From: CAVZYN01 sp963779515
GTDB taxonomy: Bacteria > Pseudomonadota > Alphaproteobacteria > Rhizobiales > Hyphomicrobiaceae
Assembly: GCA_963779515.1 (NCBI GenBank)
Contig: CAVZYN010000017.1
Coordinates: forward strand, 310,001 to 374,000
Length of the DNA: 64,000 nt
Direction of reading: 5' to 3'
Position numbers and translations under genes: made by a program. The notes beneath the pieces are model-generated. The model ran no database searches. It was not told the origin of the DNA and was given only the letters and a program-made list of their open reading frames with translations. The first letter of the stretch is position 1. Each line of letters begins with the position of its first letter. This document shows positions 24,846 to 31,906 of the stretch, piece by piece.

Positions 24846-26261
24846 ATGAGTTACGTTCTACCAATCGGTGGGGAGCAGCAGCGCGTCCTCAATACAGAGT
24901 TCGCTGCAGACGTTTCATCTGAAAAGCCTTCGATCAGCGTGGTTGGCCTCGGCTATGTCGGCGCCGTCTCCATGGCGTGTCTTGCCCATCTCGGCTTCCG
25001 CATGGTGGGCGTCGATGTCAGTCTCGATAAGGTCCGTTCCATCAAGGAGGGCCGCTCGCCGATCGTCGAGGAGCGCCTGGGCGAATTGCTGGCAGACGGC
25101 GTCGCACACGGGCGTATCGATGCAACGCAGAATCTGGTTGCCGCCGTGCTCGGTACGGATGTGACATTCATGTCGGTCGGCACGCCGACGGCAGCCGACG
25201 GCAGCTGCGACCTGACATATGTGCGTCAGGCGAGCCGCGCCATCGGGCAGGCGCTGGCGATGAAGCGCGAATTCCATGTGGTGGTGCTGCGTTGCTCGGT
25301 GCCGCCTGGTACGACGCTCGATGTCGTGGCGGCCGAAGTCGCCGCCGCGTCGGGCAAGACCTTGGGCGCCGACTTCGGCATTTGCTTCAATCCCGAGTTT
25401 CTGCGTGAAGGTGTCGCCGTTGCCGATTTCTACGCGCCGCCGAAGACCGTGATCGGTGCGTCGGACAAGCGCTCGGAAGCGATCGTGTCGCGGATCTATT
25501 CGGCGGTGGACAAGAAGATCTTGTTCACGTCGATCGCGGCGGCGGAGATGGTGAAGTACGTCGACAACGTCTGGCATGCGACCAAGGTCGCGTTCGGCAA
25601 CGAAGTGGGCCGTCTGTGCAAGTCGCTCGGGATCGACAGCCACGATGTCATGAACATTTTCGTGAAAGACACGAAGCTCAATCTGTCGCCTTATTATCTG
25701 CGCCCCGGATTTGCGTTCGGTGGTTCGTGCCTGCCGAAGGAAGTGCGCGCGGTCGGGCATCTTGCAGAGACGCAAGGCGTCGATCTGCCGCTCATTCAAA
25801 GCCTCGTCGCCACCAACGACCGGCACATCGAGCAGGCCGTTGAGCTGCTGAAGCCTTTCAAGGGCAAGCGGATCGGCTTCCTCGGCGTGACATTCAAGCC
25901 AGCGACCGATGACTTGCGCGAGAGCCCGACGCTCGAGCTGATGGCGCGCCTCGACACGCAGGGCGAGACCATCAAGGCTTATGATTCGAACGTTCGCTTC
26001 AACGAAAATCTTGCGGGCCAGGTGGCGTATGTGCGCCACGCCTGCCCGAGCCAGGCGCAGCTGATCGATCGCCTCGAGGATCTGATGATGCCGCGGGTGG
26101 ATGCGTTGGTTGCGGAGAGCGATGTTGTCGTCGTCTCGCATGCGACGGAGGAGTTCCGCCGCGCCGTGAAGTTGCGTGGTCCCGGCGTGCATGTGCTGGA
26201 TCTTGCGCGTCTCTTTGCGGAGTTGCCGCGCGAGACGACGTATCAGGGCATCGCCTGGTAA
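24846..26261 (+). CDS. algD: GDP-mannose 6-dehydrogenase (AlgD-like nucleotide-sugar dehydrogenase)
   Basis: 471-aa NAD-dependent four-electron dehydrogenase that would make GDP-mannuronate, the activated monomer for the Alg8-like synthase. The Rossmann start ISVVGLGYVGAVSMACLA, the FNPEFLREGVAV motif and the catalytic-Cys segment PGFAFGGSCLPKEVRA are seen. The GFAFGGSCLPK form, preceded by NLSPYY, is typical of AlgD rather than UDP-glucose dehydrogenases (usually GPGYGGSCFPK). The C-terminal UDP/GDP-binding domain starts KRIGFLGVTFKPATDDLRESP. The start at 24846 is preferred to the GTG at 24837 because GGAG at 24832-24835 has better spacing to it. A strong terminator follows at 26291, closing this three-gene block. 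Confidence 0.88.
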   Translation: MSYVLPIGGEQQRVLNTEFAADVSSEKPSISVVGLGYVGAVSMACLAHLGFRMVGVDVSLDKVRSIKEGRSPIVEERLGELLADGVAHGRIDATQNLVAAVLGTDVTFMSVGTPTAADGSCDLTYVRQASRAIGQALAMKREFHVVVLRCSVPPGTTLDVVAAEVAAASGKTLGADFGICFNPEFLREGVAVADFYAPPKTVIGASDKRSEAIVSRIYSAVDKKILFTSIAAAEMVKYVDNVWHATKVAFGNEVGRLCKSLGIDSHDVMNIFVKDTKLNLSPYYLRPGFAFGGSCLPKEVRAVGHLAETQGVDLPLIQSLVATNDRHIEQAVELLKPFKGKRIGFLGVTFKPATDDLRESPTLELMARLDTQGETIKAYDSNVRFNENLAGQVAYVRHACPSQAQLIDRLEDLMMPRVDALVAESDVVVVSHATEEFRRAVKLRGPGVHVLDLARLFAELPRETTYQGIAW

Positions 26262-26290
26262 GAACGTAGCATCTTCTGAGTTGCTTTTGA

Positions 26291-26326
26291 CGAGCCGCCC
26301 GCGCACCGGGCGGCTCGTTTGCTTTT
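26291..26326 (+). terminator. rho-independent terminator after algD
   Basis: 11-bp perfect stem CGAGCCGCCCG / CGGGCGGCTCG with a 5-nt loop, followed by TTTGCTTTTG. It starts 30 nt after the stop. Confidence 0.85.
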
Positions 26327-26592
26327 GCGCGTCGCACCGCCGCATGCTTTCGCGCAGCTTTCGTCGTGCGGAAAAGTTTGAATCTAATTCGCGGCAAATT
26401 GCGGGGCGTGCTTGAACCGGATGTTACGCCGCCGGTGGTAATTCTATGCGCAGTCGATGCCGAAGGAGGCAGTCCGGCCAGCGCGGCATTTCGTGTCGCG
26501 GCGCTGTGCGGACTGCTGTGTAGAGAACCGTTCGGCGTCGAAGGCGTGCACGTTGGACGATCAGGGAGCGGCGAAGGCCGGTATGTGACGTA
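26327..26592. other. intergenic region before the first RTX gene
   Basis: About 265 bases with a promoter expected for the RTX gene. No clear motif was found. A weak GAAGG lies about 15 nt before the ATG. Confidence 0.35.
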
Positions 26593-28227
26593 ATGACAGT
26601 TTTCAAGGGATCAGGGCGATCCGATGTGCTCAATGGCACAGCCAACGCCGACTTCATGTCTGGCGAGGGCCGCGCCGATGTGATGTCGGGAGGCGCCGGT
26701 AACGATCTGATGCTCGCAGGCGGCGGCGACGATCAGGTTTCGGGTGATGCTGGCGACGACACCATGTTTGGATCGTCCGCATCGACCGGACGCGTGGATA
26801 TGAGCAAAGTCGTGATCGCTGAAGACGTCACTGGGACAGTGACGTTCAACTACGAGAGCGCGGGCTACAAAAATGCGCTCGGCATGTACAAGATCGCCGA
26901 TGACGGTTCGATCTATGATGTCGAGATGCTGTTCGCCAACGCCTCGTTGAAGGGTTCAGGCGGCGATCTGATCGGTGGCAAGAGTTCCGTCAACGTCGAT
27001 CTCAAGGCCGGCGACCGGGTTGGGTTCTTTGTTGCGCCGAATGCGTTCGCGCAAAAGGGCATGGACAAGTTGCTGGCGGACCAGAAGGGTTCGTTCCGTC
27101 TCGTCGACGGCGCTGGCCAAGACGGCAACGTCAACGGTGGCAGCGAGCTGAAGCTGGTGCACGTCGGAGCCAATGGCAAAGAGACGGTCATCAACACGCA
27201 GTATGGCCAGTCGATCTTCCATTCGTCGTCGGGCGCAGGTGATGGGCTCAATGGCGACAAGCTGAAACATGTGACCGGCGACGTCGATGTCGGCCGTGGT
27301 TCCATCAAGGTCGGTTTCGAAGACCTGAAGTGGGGCGGCGACAAGGACTTCGACGACAGCGTGTTCACGTTCTCGGTCGGCCAGACCAACGCGGCACTTC
27401 TGGCGCGTGAAGCCAATAAGCCGGCGAAGTCATCTGACAACGACACGATGTCGGGCGGCGAAGGCCAAGACAAAATGTTCGGCATGGCCGGCAACGACAA
27501 GGTCGACGGCGGCGCTGGCAATGACAGCCTTTGGGGCAACTCGGGCAACGATGTGCTTACGGGCGGCGACGGCAACGATCGCATTTCCGGTGGATCCGGA
27601 AACGACGTGACGTTCGATGGTGCTGGCGACGATGTCGTTTTCGGAAACTCCGGCAACGACCGCTTGGTGGCGGGTCTCGGCGACGACCAGTATGACGGCG
27701 GCTCGGGCTTTGACACGCTGGACTTCTCGGGCGCTGGAAACGGTGTTCGCGTTGACCTGCATGCCCATACCGCGTCTGGCTCTGGTAAGGATAGCATCAG
27801 CGGGGTCGAGGCCGTCGATGGATCGAACTTCGCTGACGTGTTGATCGGCAGCAAGGCTGCCAATCAGCTCAACGGCGGCGGCGGCGATGACACTCTTCGC
27901 GGCCTCGGTGGCGCAGACGTTCTGACCGGCGGCAAGGGCAGCGATACATTCGCCTGGCTCGCCAAGGACGTGGTCGATGCCAAGGGCAACCATCTCGGCG
28001 TAGACCGGATCACCGATTTCGGCGCTGACGATACGCTGGACCTGCACAAGTTGCTGCAGGGCCAGGTGGGCGACACGCTCGACGACCTGGTGGTGGTGAA
28101 AGACAGCGCCGAAGGCTCGCATGTCTATGCGCGCGCCGGTGCGTCGATGGTCGAGGTGGCCCTGCTCGAAGGCTTCCACGGCTATACCGCCCAGGACCTC
28201 GTGAAAGATGGCATGCTGCTGACGTAA
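26593..28227 (+). CDS. RTX calcium-binding protein with embedded DUF4114 domain
   Basis: 544-aa secreted protein. A short RTX block (about residues 30-60, GGAGNDLMLAGGGDD type) is followed by a DUF4114-like domain (about 75-265). That domain shows YKNALGMYKI, AGDRVGFFVAPNAF, and the hallmark VGFEDLKWGGDKDFDDSVFTF. A second RTX array follows (about 285-370), then FDTLDFSGAGNGVRVDLH, one more repeat pair, and the C-terminal module DVVDAKGNHLGVDRITDF...LLEGFHG. No N-terminal signal peptide is present, as expected for type I secretion. DUF4114 is a beta-sandwich often found in surface or matrix adhesins. It is the first of three RTX genes before the T1SS genes. Calcium would fold it outside the cell. 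Confidence 0.88.
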   Translation: MTVFKGSGRSDVLNGTANADFMSGEGRADVMSGGAGNDLMLAGGGDDQVSGDAGDDTMFGSSASTGRVDMSKVVIAEDVTGTVTFNYESAGYKNALGMYKIADDGSIYDVEMLFANASLKGSGGDLIGGKSSVNVDLKAGDRVGFFVAPNAFAQKGMDKLLADQKGSFRLVDGAGQDGNVNGGSELKLVHVGANGKETVINTQYGQSIFHSSSGAGDGLNGDKLKHVTGDVDVGRGSIKVGFEDLKWGGDKDFDDSVFTFSVGQTNAALLAREANKPAKSSDNDTMSGGEGQDKMFGMAGNDKVDGGAGNDSLWGNSGNDVLTGGDGNDRISGGSGNDVTFDGAGDDVVFGNSGNDRLVAGLGDDQYDGGSGFDTLDFSGAGNGVRVDLHAHTASGSGKDSISGVEAVDGSNFADVLIGSKAANQLNGGGGDDTLRGLGGADVLTGGKGSDTFAWLAKDVVDAKGNHLGVDRITDFGADDTLDLHKLLQGQVGDTLDDLVVVKDSAEGSHVYARAGASMVEVALLEGFHGYTAQDLVKDGMLLT

Positions 28228-28253
28228 GCTTTGTCGTGCATTCGACGATCGCC

Positions 28254-28290
28254 GCGGCAGCTGGGTTAAACCAGCTGCCGCAGCTGTTGC
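28254..28290 (+). terminator. hairpin downstream of the first RTX gene
   Basis: 11-bp perfect stem GCGGCAGCTGG / CCAGCTGCCGC with loop GTTAAA, 26 nt past the stop. The T-tract is weak (TGTTGCTTGTT), so it may be a partial terminator or an RNA-stabilising 3' end. Confidence 0.6.
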
Positions 28291-28591
28291 TTGTTATGAT
28301 GATGGTTCAATATATCCAAGTAATATCGTATTATTATTCTGTTTCCAATTCAAAAAGATCAAATTAAAGCCAAATATTCGGCAAATGCATCGAGGCATTT
28401 GAACTTGAGTTTTATATGTTTCGATTATGCTCATCTTTCGATGCAACTGAACCGCAAAGTCTCATCTCGGGCTTGGCGTGTGGATGCTTCGTGTGGATGC
28501 GGTCGGCGGCTTCACGAGCTGCGATCGCATATGGGCAACGTCTCGGGGGCCTGTTGCAGGTTTCTTGGGGAATTCGATAAAGGGCTGAGGA
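28291..28591. other. AT-rich intergenic region before the second RTX gene
   Basis: About 300 bases, markedly AT-rich from 28300 to 28440 (for example ATATCCAAGTAATATCGTAT), unlike the surrounding genes. It could hold a curved-DNA or regulator-binding promoter for the RTX gene. A GAGGA lies just before the ATG at 28592. No gene was seen in it. Confidence 0.45.
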
Positions 28592-29458
28592 ATGGCTGAC
28601 TTCAAGGGTACGGCTGGCGCTGATCAAATTCAGGGCACGTTATTGCAGGATCTGATCCTGGCGGGCGGTGGTGACGACGTGGTCGATGCCGACGAAGGCA
28701 ATGATGTCGTCTACGGCGGCGAGGGCAACGATCAGATCTCGGGCGGCATGGGCGACGACATGCTGTACGGCGGCAAGGGCAATGACTGGCTGTCGGATGG
28801 CAATGGCAACGATGTCGTCAACGGCGACAGCGGTGACGATGTGGTCTTGGCGGGCCATGGCGACGATGCCTACACCGGCGGTTCGGGCTTCGATACGCTC
28901 GACTTCTCTGCGGCAACGCAAGGTATGCAGGTCGACGTCAGCAAGAGCATCGCAACCGGAATGGGCACCAACTCCTTCAAAGGTTTCGAGAAAGTTGTCG
29001 GGTCTTCGTTCGATGACTATCTGAAAGGCAGCAAGAACGCCGACACTCTCGTTGGTGGCGACGGTAACGACACGTTCCGTGGTCTCGGCGGCGCGGATGT
29101 GATTACCGCTGGCGAAGGTTTGGACGTGTTCCAGTGGCAACTCAAAGATATCGTCGATGCCAATGGTGCGCATCTCGGCGTGGACCGGATCACGGACTTC
29201 CAGACTTACGACTCGCTGGATCTGCGGGCCCTTGTCACCGCGGAACGCGTGTTCGACGGTACGATCAACGATCCCGTGCCGGAAGACGAAGACATGGCCT
29301 ACAATGTCGATGATTACGTCAAACTCGTGGATGGGGCCGAAGGCTTCACCGTGCAGGTCAAGCACCACGGGGAATTCATCGACGTCGCGGTGCTCGAGGG
29401 CGTGCACGGGACATTCCCGGCCAGTGCCTGGGCATCGGACAACACGATCCTCGCCTGA
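28592..29458 (+). CDS. RTX calcium-binding protein, short form
   Basis: 288-aa secreted protein made of two parts. The first is an RTX array (about residues 15-95, repeats such as GGEGNDQISGGMGDDMLYGGKGNDW) ending in FDTLDFSAATQGMQVDVS. The second is the C-terminal module shared with its neighbours: FQWQLKDIVDANGAHLGVDRITDF, then an acidic insert (PVPEDEDMAYN), then FIDVAVLEGVHG and a hydrophobic end. There is no N-terminal signal peptide. With no catalytic domain it looks like a calcium-dependent structural or polymer-binding matrix protein, exported by the T1SS encoded downstream. A GAGGA lies directly upstream of the ATG. Confidence 0.88.
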   Translation: MADFKGTAGADQIQGTLLQDLILAGGGDDVVDADEGNDVVYGGEGNDQISGGMGDDMLYGGKGNDWLSDGNGNDVVNGDSGDDVVLAGHGDDAYTGGSGFDTLDFSAATQGMQVDVSKSIATGMGTNSFKGFEKVVGSSFDDYLKGSKNADTLVGGDGNDTFRGLGGADVITAGEGLDVFQWQLKDIVDANGAHLGVDRITDFQTYDSLDLRALVTAERVFDGTINDPVPEDEDMAYNVDDYVKLVDGAEGFTVQVKHHGEFIDVAVLEGVHGTFPASAWASDNTILA

Positions 29459-29489
29459 TAATCTCAGAGTAATTGCGATTTAACGAGTG

Positions 29490-29528
29490 ATGAAGCTGCG
29501 TTTCGCGACGCAGCTTCATTGCTGTTTT
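29490..29528 (+). terminator. rho-independent terminator after the second RTX gene
   Basis: 12-bp perfect stem ATGAAGCTGCGT / ACGCAGCTTCAT with loop TTCGCG, followed by TGCTGTTTT. 31 nt past the stop. Confidence 0.85.
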
Positions 29529-29548
29529 GGGCGTCATTCACTTTTGTT

Positions 29549-29580
29549 TGCGCGCGGCCGCCCCACCAACCCCGCGCGCG
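29549..29580 (+). repeat. dispersed palindromic element, copy C
   Basis: GCGCGCGG (29550-29557), spacer CCGCCCCACCAACC, CCGCGCGC (29572-29579), with leader CTTTTGTTT. It follows directly after the terminator of the second RTX gene. Confidence 0.85.
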
Positions 29581-29688
29581 TTTCGCCAATTACTTCGAAT
29601 TTGACGGTTTTGGCCCGCGTTTCCTCAACGCTTCTTCGATAGTTTTGGGCGCTGCATATAGCGGTTTTTCTGTCGGGAGTGCGTTCCA

Positions 29689-31620
29689 GTGGCCAACATC
29701 ATTCGCGGTACCTCTAAGCAAGACTGGCTTTATGGAACGGCTCAGGATGACGACATCTTTGCGCTCGGCGGGCACGATGTCCTCTCCGGCGGGGCTGGCA
29801 ACGACCGGCTCTATGGCGATGATGGCCATGACACGCTTGACGGCGGTGCGGGCAATGACCGCTTTGTTGGCGGTGCCGGCCATGATGACATTCGCGATCT
29901 AGCCGATGAGAGCAACGGCGATGTCGATACGCTCGATTACACCGCGGAAACGCGCGCTGTTTATGTGAATTTGGCCGCTGGCGAAGCGGATGTCGCGCAA
30001 AATGGCGGGCACGATCGCATCGGCTTCTCGTCGACCGGCAGCAGCGTCATCGAGAACGTCGAGGGCGGGTCGGGCGCTGACATCATCATTGGCGACAAAG
30101 ACAACAACACGCTGTTCGGCAACAACGGTAACGATTCCCTCGACGGTGCAGGCGGCAACGACACGCTCTCGGGCGGCAACGGCAACGACACCGTCAATGG
30201 CGGCCTCGGCAGCGATCTTTCCTTCGGCGATGCGGGCAACGACGTCTATCTGGACAACAACAGCGCGACCGACATCGATGTCGTCGATTATTCCTGGACC
30301 ACTACTAGCGTCGTGGCCGACTTGATGGCCGGTACGGCGGTCGGCGTCGAAAGTGGCAGCGATCGCCTGGTGCTGGCGTCGGCCGGGCACAACTTCATCG
30401 AAGGCCTGAATGGCGGGGCTGGCAACGATCGCTTCGCCGGCGATCTCGATGGCAACATTTTCAAGGGTGCTGCTGGCGACGACGTGCTGAGCGGTAACGC
30501 GGGCAACGACACGCTGTCGGGTGGTGACGGCGCCGATACGCTGCTCGGCGAAGGCGATAACGATTCGCTCGCCGGCGAGGCCGGAAATGATCGCTTGAGC
30601 GGTGGACTTGGCAACGATTCGATCCGCGCCGGCTCTGGAGATGACATCGTATTGGCCGACGCAGGCGATGATCTCATCGATGGCGAAGCCGGTGTTGATT
30701 TCTACGACGCATCGGCGGCCCTGCAGAAGGTCGAGGTCAATCTGTCGACGGGCGTCGCATCAGGCGTCGATTTCGGGCTCGACACGCTGGCCGCCGAAGC
30801 AACCGGCAACAGCAGCATCGAGAATGTTACGGGTGGCCTCGGCGATGACCGGCTGATCGGCGACAAAGATGCCAACATGCTGCAGGGCGGCGCGGGCAAA
30901 GACCACCTCGACGGCGGCGACAACAATGACGTCCTCGGCGGTGGCCTTGGCGACGACACGCTGTACGGTGGCGCTGGCAACGATGCGCTCGACGGCGGCG
31001 ACGGCTACGACCAGCTTTGGGCCGGTGCGGGTAACGACAATCTCGACGGTGGCGCTGGCAACGACAAGCTCTACGGCGAAGCGGGTGCAGACGTGCTGTT
31101 CGGCGGCGTCGGCAACGACGCGCTCAACGGCGGCGCGGATCGCGATAAGCTGTTTGGCGGCGATGGCAACGACAGTTTCTTTGGTGGCGGCGAGAACGAC
31201 TATATCTCCGGCGACATGGGCAACGACAGCATCTGGGGTGACGGCGGCGACGATGTGATCCGCGGCGGCGCAGGCAACGACGTAATGGCCGGCGGCCAGA
31301 TCCGCCTTGCGCCGTTCTCGTGGGGCCGTGAGACGTACGTTTGGGAGCAGGCCGACGTTGTCGACGGCTCGGGTGCGCGGGTTGGATTTGATCGGATTAC
31401 GGACTTTGGTGTTGGCGACCGGCTGGACTTCTCGATGCTGTTCGCGGGCCGCCCGGCGCCGGGTCCCAATGACATGGTGCACGTCGTCGACACGGCGGCC
31501 GGTACGGTTGTGGCGGCAGCCTTGGGGTCGAATGGACAGTTCGTGGATGTCGTGCTGCTCGAAGGCATTCACGGCGTCGACGTCGACGACCTGATCAGCG
31601 ATGGATCGCTGGTCGTCTAA
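29689..31620 (+). CDS. large RTX calcium-binding protein
   Basis: 643-aa secreted protein consisting almost entirely of roughly 35-40 GGxGxDxxx-type nonapeptides. They fall into four blocks separated by spacer segments of the AlgE R-module type (VDTLDYTAETRAVYVNLAAG, then SSVIENVEGGSGADIIIG; similar at about 190-245 and 345-390). The C-terminal module reads VWEQADVVDGSGARVGFDRITDF...VDVVLLEGIHG. The repeats fold as parallel beta-rolls with Ca2+. The catalytic A-module of mannuronan epimerases is missing, so epimerase activity is not predicted; polymer binding or surface-layer scaffolding is more likely. It starts at GTG with GGGAG 9 nt upstream and directly precedes the T1SS genes. Confidence 0.9.
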   Translation: MANIIRGTSKQDWLYGTAQDDDIFALGGHDVLSGGAGNDRLYGDDGHDTLDGGAGNDRFVGGAGHDDIRDLADESNGDVDTLDYTAETRAVYVNLAAGEADVAQNGGHDRIGFSSTGSSVIENVEGGSGADIIIGDKDNNTLFGNNGNDSLDGAGGNDTLSGGNGNDTVNGGLGSDLSFGDAGNDVYLDNNSATDIDVVDYSWTTTSVVADLMAGTAVGVESGSDRLVLASAGHNFIEGLNGGAGNDRFAGDLDGNIFKGAAGDDVLSGNAGNDTLSGGDGADTLLGEGDNDSLAGEAGNDRLSGGLGNDSIRAGSGDDIVLADAGDDLIDGEAGVDFYDASAALQKVEVNLSTGVASGVDFGLDTLAAEATGNSSIENVTGGLGDDRLIGDKDANMLQGGAGKDHLDGGDNNDVLGGGLGDDTLYGGAGNDALDGGDGYDQLWAGAGNDNLDGGAGNDKLYGEAGADVLFGGVGNDALNGGADRDKLFGGDGNDSFFGGGENDYISGDMGNDSIWGDGGDDVIRGGAGNDVMAGGQIRLAPFSWGRETYVWEQADVVDGSGARVGFDRITDFGVGDRLDFSMLFAGRPAPGPNDMVHVVDTAAGTVVAAALGSNGQFVDVVLLEGIHGVDVDDLISDGSLVV

Positions 31621-31632
31621 CGCTCTCTTGTT

Positions 31633-31689
31633 TGCGCGCGGCTGCATCATGCCGGAGGCGTGCTTTGCACGTTGGCAACCCCGCGCGCG
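31633..31689 (+). repeat. dispersed palindromic element, copy D (expanded spacer)
   Basis: GCGCGCGG (31634-31641) and CCGCGCGC (31681-31688) flank a 39-nt spacer in place of the usual 14. The spacer keeps the CTGC start and CAACC end, with about 25 nt (containing GCGTGCTTTGCACG) added. It begins 13 nt after the stop of the large RTX gene. Confidence 0.75.
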
Positions 31690-31906
31690 AATGCCAACCG
31701 CACTGCGTCAGGACGTCGGCGCTTGGAATTAATGGCTCGTTAAGTGTTGCGGGTTCAAGGCCTCTGTTTGCCGTGGTTACGAAACGGTCGCCGGCTGCAC
31801 TTGATTTTGCGGCCTTCAGTGAACGTTTAGGAAGCCATGACATAGTGGAGCTTGGCCCCGGAGGAGCGGTTTCTCCGGCTGCTGCGTTTGTCGGCCCGGA
31901 TTTGTG

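Noticed and set aside
24915..26345. 476-codon antisense frame over algD
   Set aside because: The sense strand encodes an unmistakable AlgD-like enzyme; the antisense product lacks motifs, signal or ribosome binding site.
29519..29902. Possible genes sharing the peptide CARPPHQPRAR (also in frames at 3703-4098 and 39895-40245)
   Set aside because: The shared peptide is the translation of the dispersed palindromic element (copies B, C, E), not a conserved protein.
29758..31290. Short tandem DNA repetition that could suggest a CRISPR-like array
   Set aside because: The 27-nt periodicity is the RTX nonapeptide code; there are no constant repeats with unique spacers, and no cas genes.
26913..31568. 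Multiple long antisense frames rich in Pro, Ser and Leu across the RTX genes
   Set aside because: They are complements of GGxGxD repeats. Regular periodicity comes from the RTX nonapeptides on the plus strand.
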